In this document: piece after piece, positions 56,809-64,000 of the stretch
How the letters are laid out: each line of letters starts with the position of its first letter
How positions within the stretch are numbered: the stretch's first letter is position 1
Assembly: GCF_003864255.1 (NCBI RefSeq)
Contig: NZ_QWEZ01000001.1
Span: 1,488,001-1,552,000, forward strand
Length of the DNA: 64,000 nt
Reading direction: 5' to 3'
Origin: Aestuariirhabdus litorea
GTDB lineage: Bacteria > Pseudomonadota > Gammaproteobacteria > Pseudomonadales > Aestuariirhabdaceae
Translations under genes and position numbers: made by a program
The notes under the pieces: generated by a model
Told to the model about the DNA's origin: nothing
The model's database searches: none
Seen by the model: only the letters and a program-made list of their open reading frames with translations

Positions 56809-57987
56809 CTAAAAGGTATCGCCCGGAATGCGGACTGCCCCCTCCATAATCACCCGCGCGCTGCGGCTCATCACCGCCTTGGTCGCAGTCCACTCCCCAT
56901 TAACCTCTGCGGCGGCAGCCCCTACCCTCAGGGTGCCAGAGGGGTGGCCGAAGGTGACCGCATCACGCGCTCCCCCACCGGCGGCCAGGTTGACCAGGGT
57001 GCCCGGCACCGCGGCCGCCGTCGCAATCGCTACTGAAGCCGTCCCCATCATGGCGTGGTGCAGCTTGCCCATGGAGAGCGCCCGTACGCAAACATCGATA
57101 TCGCTGGCGGCGATCTGCTTGCCGCTGGACGCTTGGTAGTCGGTTGCCGGCGCGACAAAGGCAATCTTCGGCGTGTGCTGGCGGGCCACCGCTTCACTGA
57201 TATCGGCGATCAACCCCATCTTCACTGCACCGTAGGCACGCATGGTTTCAAAGCGTTCCAGTGCGGCGGCATCCGAATTGATGTCTTTCTGCAGCTCGGT
57301 ACCGGTGTACCCGATATCCGCCGCGTTAACGAAGATGGTCGGAATGCCGGCGTTGATCATGGTGGCCTTGAAGGTGCCAATACCCGGCACTTCCAGATCA
57401 TCGACCAGATTGCCGGTGGGGAACATGGAGCCCTCGCCGTCAGCCGGGTCCATGAACTCGATCACCACCTCTGCCGCCGGGAAGGTAACGCCATCCAGCT
57501 CGAAATCACCGGTTTCCTGCACTTCACCGTTGGTAATAGGCACGTGGGCGATAATGGTCTTCTGGATATTCTTCTGCCAGATGCGAACAGTGCAGATGCC
57601 GTTCTCAGGAATCCGCGCCGGATCCACCAGGCCGCCGCTGATGGCGCAAGCACCTACGGCTGCGGTCAGGTTACCGCAGTTGCCGGACCAGTCGACGAAC
57701 GCCTTGTTGATAGCTACCTGACCAAACAGGTAATCGACGTCATGGTCGGGCTGGCTGCTCTTGTCGAGAATCACGGTTTTGGAGGTACTGGACGTGGCAC
57801 CGCCCATGCCGTCGATCTGCTGACCGTAGGGATCGGGTGAACCGATAACGCGCAGCAAAATCTTGTCGCGCGCCTCGCCCGGCTCCTGTGCCGCGGCAGG
57901 CAGGTCCTGTCGGCGGAAGAAAACACCTTTGCTGGTGCCACCTCGATAGTAGGTGGCAGGAATCTTGATCTGCGGTACGTGTGCCAT
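56809..57987 (-). CDS. prpF: 2-methylaconitate cis-trans isomerase PrpF
   Basis: 392 residues. Isomerises the 2-methylaconitate isomer made by AcnD so the cycle can continue to 2-methylisocitrate. Diaminopimelate-epimerase-like fold; visible are the start motif IPATYYRGGTSKGVFFRRQDLP, WSGNCGNLTAAVGAC in the middle and GHPSGTLRVGAAAAEVNG near the end. Last gene of the operon with acnD, 168 bp downstream of it. Confidence 0.95.
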   Translation of the reverse strand: MAHVPQIKIPATYYRGGTSKGVFFRRQDLPAAAQEPGEARDKILLRVIGSPDPYGQQIDGMGGATSSTSKTVILDKSSQPDHDVDYLFGQVAINKAFVDWSGNCGNLTAAVGACAISGGLVDPARIPENGICTVRIWQKNIQKTIIAHVPITNGEVQETGDFELDGVTFPAAEVVIEFMDPADGEGSMFPTGNLVDDLEVPGIGTFKATMINAGIPTIFVNAADIGYTGTELQKDINSDAAALERFETMRAYGAVKMGLIADISEAVARQHTPKIAFVAPATDYQASSGKQIAASDIDVCVRALSMGKLHHAMMGTASVAIATAAAVPGTLVNLAAGGGARDAVTFGHPSGTLRVGAAAAEVNGEWTATKAVMSRSARVIMEGAVRIPGDTF

Positions 57988-58120
57988 AGTGAGTCAATCC
58001 TGTGTGGAATCTGTTGCTATGAAACGGGTCGTTATAGGGCTGCCACCGAACCGGGTCGGCACCATGCCTATAAGGGCCTGATGATTTCTCTGATAACCAA
58101 AAGTCCGGTTAAAAATAGAA

Positions 58121-58151
58121 GCGTGGACGGACGGCTCCGTCCACGCTTTTT
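58121..58151. terminator. strong hairpin just after acnD
   Basis: GCGTGGACGGA and TCCGTCCACGC make an 11-bp stem, with TTTTT on the plus side and TTCTATTTTT on the minus side. It lies 4 bp after the acnD stop, so prpF expression needs read-through or its own promoter in the remaining gap. Confidence 0.8.
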
Positions 58152-58155
58152 CGGT

Positions 58156-60765
58156 TTAGGCGTTACCTTCCAGGAAGTCCTGAGCGAAGCGCTGCAGAAC
58201 GCCGCCAGCGGCGTGAACCACCACCTCTTCGGCGGTATCCAGACGACAGCGAACTGGTATCTCGACCTTTTCACCGTTGGTGCGGGTCATGACCACGGTC
58301 ATGTCGCAACGCGGGCTGATCTCGCCGACCACATCGAAGGTTTCGGTACCGTCGATGGCGTAAGTCTTGCGGGTCTCACCGTCCTTGAACTGCAGCGGCA
58401 GCACACCCATGCCCACCAGATTGGTGCGGTGAATTCGCTCGAAGCCTTCGGCAACGATGGTTTCAACACCCGCCAGGCGAACGCCCTTGGCCGCCCAGTC
58501 ACGGGAAGACCCCTGACCGTAGTCGGCGCCGGCGATGATGATCAGCGGCTGCTTACGTTCCATATAGGTTTCGATCGCTTCCCACATGCGGCTCTCTTTG
58601 CCTTCCGGCTCGATTCGCGCCAGCGAACCCTGCTTCACCTCTCCGTTTTCGTCACGGCACATTTCATTCAGCAGTTTCGGATTGGCGAAGGTCGCCCGCT
58701 GGGCCGTCAGGTGATCACCCCGATGGGTGGCGTAGGAGTTGTAGTCCTCCGGCGCCAGCCCCATTTTGCCGCAGTACTCACCCGCTGCGCTGTCGGGCAG
58801 GATCGCGTTGGAGGGAGACAGATGGTCGGTGGTGATGTTGTCGCCCAGTACCGCCAGCGGACGCATGCCCTTCATGGTACGCTCACCGGCCAACGCCCCT
58901 TCCCAGTAGGGAGGACGACGAATATAGGTGGTCTGCGGGCGCCAGTCGTAGAGCGGACTCGGCGATTTTTCGATCGCACCCAGGTCAAACATCGGGATGT
59001 AGATCTGGTTGAACTGCTCCGGCTTCACGCTCCTGGCGACCAGCGCGTCGATCTCCTCATCGCTCGGCCACAGGTCTTTCAGGGTGATCGGGTTACCGTT
59101 CGGGTCGGTGCCCAGCACGTCCTGCTCGATATCGAAACGGACGGTACCGGCCAGGGCGTAGGCCACCACCAGCGGCGGTGATGCCAGGAACGCCTGCTTG
59201 GCATAGGGGTGAATCCGACCATCGAAGTTACGGTTACCGGACAACACCGCAGTGGCGTACAGGTCACGGTCGATGATCTCTTGCTGGATCTTGGGATCCA
59301 GCGCACCGGACATACCGTTACAGGTGGTACAGGCATAACCGACGATACCGAAGCCCAGCTTTTCCAGCTCGGGCAGCAGGCCCGCTTCTTCCAGGTACAG
59401 TTTGGCGACCTTGGAACCCGGTGCGAAGGAGGTCTTCACCCAGGGCTTGCGAACAAGACCCAGCTCATTGGCCTTCTTGGCCAGAAGGCCTGCCGCCACG
59501 ACGTTGCGCGGGTTGGAGGTGTTGGTACAGCTGGTGATGGCAGCGATGATCACCGCGCCATCCGGCATCAGCCCTTCAGCCTCTTCTGCCTTGGCGGCGG
59601 CCAGTTTGGCTTCGTCAGCGATACCGCGCTCTTTCAGCGCAGAAGTCGGCAGACGGCGGTGCGGGTTGGACGGGCCGGCCATGTTGCGGCACACGGAGGA
59701 GAGATCGAACTCCAACACCCGCGGATACTGTGCCTCAACCAGATCGTCCGCCCACAGGCCGGTTTCCTTGGCGTACTGTTCCACCAGTGCAACCTGCTCC
59801 GGCTCACGACCGGTGAGCTTGAGGTAGTCGATGGTCTGCTCATCGATGTAGAACATCCCCGCAGAAGCACCGTATTCGGGCGTCATGTTGGAGATGGTGG
59901 CGCGGTCGCCGATCGACAGGGACGCGACACCCGGGCCGAAGAATTCCAGGTAAGCGGAAACCACCTTCTCGTTACGCAGGAACTCGGTCATCGCCAGGGC
60001 GACATCGGTCGCGGTGATACCCGGCTTACGCTCACCGACGATCTTAACGCCGATGATCTCGGGCAAACGCATCATGGAGGGACGACCCAGCATGACGGTT
60101 TCCGCTTCCAGGCCACCGACACCGATAGCAATAACGCCCAGGCAGTCAACGTGCGGGGTATGACTGTCGGTACCCACGCAGGTATCCGGGAAGGCCACGC
60201 CGTCACGGGCCTGGATCACCGGAGACATCTTCTCCAGGTTGATCTGGTGCATGATGCCGTTACCGGCCGGGATCACGTCAACGTTGTCGAACGCGGTCTT
60301 ACACCAGTTAATGAAGTGGAAGCGGTCGTCATTACGACGATCTTCGATGTCTCGGTTCTTTTGGAAGGCATCAGGATCGAAACCGGGGGCTTCAACCGCC
60401 AGCGAGTGATCGACGATCAGCTGGGTCGGCACCACCGGATTAACCTTGGCCGGGTCACCGCCCTGATCGGCGATGGCGTCACGCAGACCGGCAAGGTCAA
60501 CCAGCGCAGTCTGGCCGAGAATGTCATGACAAACAACGCGCGCCGGATACCAGGGAAAATCCAGTTCCTGCTTGCACTCGATGAGCTGCTTGAGGGAATC
60601 GGTCAGCGCTTCCGGCTCGCAGCGGCGTACCAGCTGTTCCGCCAGGACGCGGGAGGTGTAGTTCAGTTTTGCATAAGCACCGGGCTGGATCGCCTCGACC
60701 GCCGCACGGGTATCGAAGTAGTCCAGCGTAGAGCCCGGTAGCGGCTTACGGTATTCAGTGTTCAT
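58156..60765 (-). CDS. acnD: Fe/S-dependent 2-methylisocitrate dehydratase AcnD
   Basis: 869 residues. Aconitase-family enzyme that dehydrates 2-methylcitrate in the AcnD/PrpF version of the pathway (no PrpD here). Iron-sulfur ligands are in ITSCTNTSNPRN and YACTTCNGMSG; the C-terminal swivel domain contains GADYGQGSSRDWAAKGVRL. N-terminal YRKPLPGSTLDYFDTRAAVEAI is typical of AcnD. Second to last gene in the operon; a 96-bp gap separates it from prpC. Confidence 0.96.
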   Translation of the reverse strand: MNTEYRKPLPGSTLDYFDTRAAVEAIQPGAYAKLNYTSRVLAEQLVRRCEPEALTDSLKQLIECKQELDFPWYPARVVCHDILGQTALVDLAGLRDAIADQGGDPAKVNPVVPTQLIVDHSLAVEAPGFDPDAFQKNRDIEDRRNDDRFHFINWCKTAFDNVDVIPAGNGIMHQINLEKMSPVIQARDGVAFPDTCVGTDSHTPHVDCLGVIAIGVGGLEAETVMLGRPSMMRLPEIIGVKIVGERKPGITATDVALAMTEFLRNEKVVSAYLEFFGPGVASLSIGDRATISNMTPEYGASAGMFYIDEQTIDYLKLTGREPEQVALVEQYAKETGLWADDLVEAQYPRVLEFDLSSVCRNMAGPSNPHRRLPTSALKERGIADEAKLAAAKAEEAEGLMPDGAVIIAAITSCTNTSNPRNVVAAGLLAKKANELGLVRKPWVKTSFAPGSKVAKLYLEEAGLLPELEKLGFGIVGYACTTCNGMSGALDPKIQQEIIDRDLYATAVLSGNRNFDGRIHPYAKQAFLASPPLVVAYALAGTVRFDIEQDVLGTDPNGNPITLKDLWPSDEEIDALVARSVKPEQFNQIYIPMFDLGAIEKSPSPLYDWRPQTTYIRRPPYWEGALAGERTMKGMRPLAVLGDNITTDHLSPSNAILPDSAAGEYCGKMGLAPEDYNSYATHRGDHLTAQRATFANPKLLNEMCRDENGEVKQGSLARIEPEGKESRMWEAIETYMERKQPLIIIAGADYGQGSSRDWAAKGVRLAGVETIVAEGFERIHRTNLVGMGVLPLQFKDGETRKTYAIDGTETFDVVGEISPRCDMTVVMTRTNGEKVEIPVRCRLDTAEEVVVHAAGGVLQRFAQDFLEGNA

Positions 60766-60861
60766 GGGTTACTCCACCGACAAGATTAACGGGGATGAGC
60801 AGCCTTAGCGGCTGCTCTTTAATGAATAGGAGCCGAATGGGCTCAGGTTGTGCATCGCGCC

Positions 60862-61992
60862 TCAGGCACGGTCTTCGATTGCCACCCATTCACTGCTATC
60901 AGGCCCAACGTAATCCGCACTGGGGCGGATGATGCGGTTGTTGGCGCGCTGTTCCATCACGTGGGCGGTCCAGCCTGAGGCTCGCGAGCAGACAAAGATC
61001 GGCGTAAACAACTTGGTGGGAATGCCCATAAAGTGGTAAGCAGATGCATGGAAGAAGTCAGCGTTGCAGAACAGCTTCTTCTCGCGCCACATCACCGCTT
61101 CACAACGCTCGGAAACCGGATAGAGCACGGTGTCTCCTACATCAGCCGCCAGCTTCTGGGACCAGCCCTTAATCACCGCATTACGGGGATCGGACTCGCG
61201 GTAGATGGCGTGGCCGAAGCCCATGATCTTCTCCTTGCGCTCAAGCATGCCCATGATTTCAGTCTCGGCTTCATCGGCGCTCCCCCATTTTTCGATCATC
61301 TCCATCGCTGCCTCATTGGCTCCGCCGTGGAGTGGCCCGCGCAGGGAGCCGATTGCAGCGGTAACGCAGGAGTGGATATCGGAAAGGGTGGAGGCGCACA
61401 CGCGAGCGGTAAAGGTGGAGGCGTTAAACTCATGCTCCGCATAGAGAATAAGGGAAACGTTCATCACCCGGGCGTGCAGATCATTGGGCTTTTCGCCCCG
61501 AAGCATGTGCAGGAAGTGGGCACCAATGGAGTCATCATCGGTTTCCGTATCGATGCGCACGCCATCGTGGGAGAAGCGGTACCAGTAGCAGATGATGCTG
61601 GGGAAGAGCGCCATCATACGGTCGATGTGGTCGATCTGCTCGGAGAAATCCTGCTCAGTTTCCAGGTTACCCAGCACCGAGCATCCGGTACGCATCACAT
61701 CCATGGGATGAGCCGATGCAGGAATCAGCTCCAGCGCCGATTTCAGCGCCTGGGGCAGTCCCCGGAGGCTCTTGAGCTTGGCCAGGTAGGCATCCAGCTC
61801 CGCCTGGTTGGGCAGTTTGCCCCGTGAAAGCAGATAGGAGACCTCTTCGAAACGCGCCTTCTCCGCCAGCTCGACCATGTCGTAGCCTCGGTAAGTTAAC
61901 CCTGCGCCCGTTTTACCCACGGTACACAGCGCGGTTTCACCCGCTGATTGACCGCGCAGACCCGCGCCGCTCAGTTTCTTCTCAGTCATCAT
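60862..61992 (-). CDS. prpC: 2-methylcitrate synthase
   Basis: 376 residues. Condenses propionyl-CoA and oxaloacetate to 2-methylcitrate. Citrate-synthase fold with catalytic His in GPLHGGANEAAMEMI and GFGHAIYRESDPRN and Asp in CNADFFHASAYHF, plus the Arg-containing CSRASGWTAHVMEQR. Start MMTEKKLSGAGLRGQSAG is typical of PrpC. Lies 64 bp after prpB in the operon. Confidence 0.96.
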   Translation of the reverse strand: MMTEKKLSGAGLRGQSAGETALCTVGKTGAGLTYRGYDMVELAEKARFEEVSYLLSRGKLPNQAELDAYLAKLKSLRGLPQALKSALELIPASAHPMDVMRTGCSVLGNLETEQDFSEQIDHIDRMMALFPSIICYWYRFSHDGVRIDTETDDDSIGAHFLHMLRGEKPNDLHARVMNVSLILYAEHEFNASTFTARVCASTLSDIHSCVTAAIGSLRGPLHGGANEAAMEMIEKWGSADEAETEIMGMLERKEKIMGFGHAIYRESDPRNAVIKGWSQKLAADVGDTVLYPVSERCEAVMWREKKLFCNADFFHASAYHFMGIPTKLFTPIFVCSRASGWTAHVMEQRANNRIIRPSADYVGPDSSEWVAIEDRA

Positions 61993-62056
61993 CTCTCTCC
62001 TCTGTAATGCTTCGCTGTCACTCCGCTAGGCGACAACAGTGATCAGGTTTGAATCG

Positions 62057-62947
62057 TTATTTGTTCTTGCCGCTGGCAAACAGGGCGTCCAGCTTCTGCT
62101 CGTAGTCGTGGTAACCCAGGAAATCGTAAAGCTCCATCCGGGTTTGCATCAGGTCCACCACATCCTTCTGGTCACCCTTCTCCAGGATATTGCGGTACAC
62201 CGCCAAAGCGGCCTTGTTCATGGCACGGAAAGCGCTGAGGGGGTAGAGCACCATGGCGCAACCCACCTCGGCCAGCTCCTGCTTATTGAACAGGGGCGTG
62301 GCACCGAATTCGGTGATATTGGCCAGCAGCGGCGCATCGATCGCCGCGCTGAAGGCCTTGTAATCCTCCAGAGTGTGCACCGCCTCGGCAAAGATGCCGT
62401 CGGCACCCGCTTCGATGCAGGCTCGCGCACGCTCTACTGCGGCCTCAAGCCCCTCCATCTGGAAGGCATCGGTACGGGCAATGATAAAGAAGTCATCATC
62501 GGTCTTGCCGTCGGCCGCCGCCTTGACCCGATCCACCATCTCATCCTGGGAGACGATCTCCTTGTTGGGGCGGTGACCGCACCGCTTCTGCGCCACCTGA
62601 TCCTCAATATGGACCGCAGCGGCACCCGCCTTGATCATCTCCTTGACGGTACGCTGAATATTGAAGGCCCCGCCCCAGCCGGTATCGATATCCACCAGCA
62701 GCGGGGTCTCTACCGCGCTGCTGATGCGACGCACATCCTCCAGCACATCATTGCAGGAGGTCATTCCCAGGTCAGGCAGACCGTAGGAGGCGTTGGCAAC
62801 ACCACCGCCCGAGAGATAGATCGCCTGGTGCCCCACCTGCTCGGCCATCATAGCGGAGTAGGCGTTGATGGTACCGACGATCTGCAGCGGAGAATTCTCC
62901 CGCAACGCTTTGCGGAAACGTCCGCCTGCACTCAGTTTGTTACTCAT
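62057..62947 (-). CDS. prpB: 2-methylisocitrate lyase
   Basis: 296 residues from ATG 62947 (AGGAGAG upstream); the 18 extra codons to 63001 are rejected. Splits 2-methylisocitrate into pyruvate and succinate, the last step of the cycle. Isocitrate-lyase superfamily: metal site [15 protein letters not shown], catalytic Cys in [12 protein letters not shown], and the start [26 protein letters not shown]. Immediately downstream of the GntR regulator with a 46-bp gap. Confidence 0.96.
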   Translation of the reverse strand: MSNKLSAGGRFRKALRENSPLQIVGTINAYSAMMAEQVGHQAIYLSGGGVANASYGLPDLGMTSCNDVLEDVRRISSAVETPLLVDIDTGWGGAFNIQRTVKEMIKAGAAAVHIEDQVAQKRCGHRPNKEIVSQDEMVDRVKAAADGKTDDDFFIIARTDAFQMEGLEAAVERARACIEAGADGIFAEAVHTLEDYKAFSAAIDAPLLANITEFGATPLFNKQELAEVGCAMVLYPLSAFRAMNKAALAVYRNILEKGDQKDVVDLMQTRMELYDFLGYHDYEQKLDALFASGKNK

Positions 62948-62993
62948 GCTTCTCTCCTTTTGCTTGTTCGTTCGCGTGTTAGTTGGGACAGCG

Positions 62994-63689
62994 TCAGGCA
63001 ATTCGATTCTGTGGTGCCAGCGCCTGCTCGCGCGCCAGACGCTGCTCCAGGTGATTTCTGGAGGCGGCGATATGACGCCGCATCAGCAGCTCGGCCAGCT
63101 CGCCATCGCGGTCGCTGATGGCGTTGATGATCTGCTGATGCTCAGAAAAGGCGCGCTGGGGACGGTTACCCGAGGCGCTGAACTGGTAGCGGTACATCCG
63201 CACCAGGTGATACAGCTCACCGCCCAGAATCTGGATCAGGGTAGCGTTCTTGGAGCCCTGGATAATGCGGTAGTGGAAGTCGAGGTCACCCTCCTTCTGG
63301 TAATAGGCTTTCCCCTCCTCCTCCTCAATCTGGCGTTCGTGCTGGGTCAGCAGCGCCTGCAGGCCGTCGATATCCTGCTGGGTCATGTTGTTGGCGGCCT
63401 GGCGGCAAGCGAGCCCCTCCAGGGACTCCCTGACGTGGTAGATCTCGATCAACTCCTGCGCACTCAGGGACACCACCCGCGCGCCCACATGGGGAATGCG
63501 CACCAGCAGCTTTCGCCCCTCCAGGCGTCGGATCGCCTCACGCAAGGGGCCCCGGCTGATGCCATAGGTGCGAGCCAGTTCGGGTTCGCTGATTTTACTG
63601 CCGGGTGCAATGTCACCTTTTACAATCGCAGTTTGAATCGACTCGAACACGCGGTCCGCGATGGTTACTACATCTGCATCCTGAGTCAT
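62994..63689 (-). CDS. GntR-family (FCD) regulator of the 2-methylcitrate operon
   Basis: 231 residues from ATG 63689 ([22 protein letters not shown]). N-terminal winged HTH of the GntR type ([34 protein letters not shown], about 28-61) and a C-terminal helical FCD ligand domain (about 80-220; [17 protein letters not shown] and [14 protein letters not shown] contain likely metal ligands). It heads the prpBC-acnD-prpF operon. In Shewanella and relatives a GntR-type PrpR controls the cycle through an ATTGTCGACAAT site (recalled); the same palindrome lies upstream here. Confidence 0.92.
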   Translation of the reverse strand: MTQDADVVTIADRVFESIQTAIVKGDIAPGSKISEPELARTYGISRGPLREAIRRLEGRKLLVRIPHVGARVVSLSAQELIEIYHVRESLEGLACRQAANNMTQQDIDGLQALLTQHERQIEEEEGKAYYQKEGDLDFHYRIIQGSKNATLIQILGGELYHLVRMYRYQFSASGNRPQRAFSEHQQIINAISDRDGELAELLMRRHIAASRNHLEQRLAREQALAPQNRIA

Positions 63690-63708
63690 AATTGAACGGC
63701 TCCCTGAA

Positions 63709-63720
63709 ATTGTCGACAAT
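63709..63720. promoter_or_regulatory. GntR/PrpR operator, proximal copy
   Basis: Perfect 12-bp palindrome ATTGTCGACAAT, 20 bp upstream of the regulator's ATG. A near copy (ATTGTCTACAAT) lies 63 bp away. Confidence 0.8.
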
Positions 63721-63771
63721 CCTAGCACGCCGATCCGAAGATTCCCAAGCGCGAACCTCATATCTCATACT

Positions 63772-63783
63772 ATTGTCTACAAT
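63772..63783. promoter_or_regulatory. GntR/PrpR operator, distal copy
   Basis: ATTGTCTACAAT, one base different from the proximal site. Start-to-start distance is 63 bp, six helical turns, which places both on the same face of the DNA. Confidence 0.75.
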
Positions 63784-63837
63784 CCACCAGAACCTTAACC
63801 TCCCCCTGCCAAGGGCCGCCAGCACAGGGGACAGGAG

Positions 63838-63866
63838 TTGGACTTGGCTACCATCCCCAGTACAAT
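63838..63866 (+). promoter_or_regulatory. putative sigma-70 promoter for pabB
   Basis: TTGGAC (63838-63843), 17-bp spacer, TACAAT (63861-63866), about 24 bp before the pabB ATG. The -10 box is 5/6; the -35 box is weak. Confidence 0.45.
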
Positions 63867-63890
63867 GCAGCGCTTGCAGAGCGAGTACCC

Positions 63891-64000
63891 ATGTCCGCGC
63901 CATTCCTGACCGCTATCCCTTACCACTGCGACAGCAGCCTCTACTTCGAGCGTCTTCGCCATCTCCCCTATCCGGTTTGGCTGGACTCCTGTGCCCACCA
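63891..64000 (+). CDS. pabB: aminodeoxychorismate synthase component I (PabB), 3' truncated
   Basis: Only the first 36 codons are inside the window (SAPFLTAIPYHCDSSLYFERLRHLPYPVWLDSC). The short pattern IPYxxDSSLYFxxLRxLPYPVWLDS matches the N-terminus of PabB, which makes 4-amino-4-deoxychorismate from chorismate for folate synthesis. The call rests on this short stretch only. Divergent from the GntR gene. Confidence 0.65.
   Translation, partial: MSAPFLTAIPYHCDSSLYFERLRHLPYPVWLDSCAH

Noticed and set aside
57979-59181. 400-codon plus-strand ORF over the acnD 3' end and the acnD-prpF gap
   Set aside because: Mostly antisense to acnD and it crosses the terminator hairpin; no family recognised.
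59209-60741. 510-codon plus-strand ORF inside acnD
   Set aside because: It lies wholly antisense to the clearly coding acnD gene, and its His/Gly/Arg-rich sequence is a codon-bias shadow.
1-64000. CRISPR arrays, tRNA or rRNA genes, insertion sequences and phage genes
   Set aside because: I looked for spaced direct repeats, cloverleaf-like segments and transposase or integrase motifs and found none I could support.

Overview
The window is a 64 kb chromosomal segment of a gammaproteobacterium, probably a marine or estuarine relative of the Pseudomonadales/Oceanospirillales. The evidence is gene content and order: dusA-tal-STAS-RssB-PilZ-mlaA, hrpA-fadD-lipase-MaoC, rraA/ppsA/ppsR, rlmKL-rmf-pyrD, a GDH-180 type gdhB beside a moxR/Bat operon, and a GntR-prpB-prpC-acnD-prpF propionate operon. 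These neighbourhoods resemble Pseudomonas from memory; I could not run a search and do not name a genus. No rRNA, tRNA, CRISPR array, prophage or intact insertion sequence was seen. Both end genes are cut by the window edge (a sulfatase at the left, pabB at the right).

Layout. 1-3.2 kb: a truncated membrane sulfatase converging on a translationally coupled pair, an anchored sialidase-like protein and a multi-pass membrane protein. 3.3-8.9 kb: small hypothetical genes, dimeric dUTPase, RmuC, a bacterial globin, a zinc-independent MDR oxidoreductase and an Lrp-type regulator. 9-16.4 kb: a ThDP-dependent 2-oxoacid decarboxylase divergent from the Lrp gene, dusA, tal, a TerB-like gene, the RssB/STAS signalling pair, a PilZ protein and MlaA. 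16.4-25 kb: lipid functions (KAS III-like enzyme, FadD, lipase, MaoC hydratase) around hrpA. 25-33.8 kb: PEP synthase and its regulatory kinase/phosphorylase, RraA-like protein, RlmKL, RMF, PyrD and a DUF2835 protein. 33.9-46 kb: the 1604-residue NAD-glutamate dehydrogenase, divergent from a tightly packed six-gene MoxR/DUF58/DUF4381/BatA/BatBC/BatD operon.

46-55.5 kb is the least conventional stretch. It holds a hairpin-rich intergenic region, a haem-binding P460-like periplasmic protein, a carboxymuconolactone-decarboxylase-like pseudogene with one in-frame stop, and then four same-strand genes: a DUF1302 outer-membrane protein, a DUF1329 periplasmic protein, a YCF48/BNR-repeat protein and an RND/MMPL permease. 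Near-identical palindromes (TTTAAAC-N4-GTTTAAR) lie upstream of both halves of this cluster and match the core of the Pseudomonas PsrA fatty-acid-responsive operator. This cluster, read as a co-regulated and uncharacterised envelope export system, is the best candidate here for undescribed biology.

55.5-64 kb: an MFS transporter, then the 2-methylcitrate operon (prpF, acnD, prpC, prpB and a GntR regulator). Two ATTGTC-K-ACAAT palindromes lie exactly 63 bp apart upstream of the regulator. The window ends with the first 110 bp of pabB.
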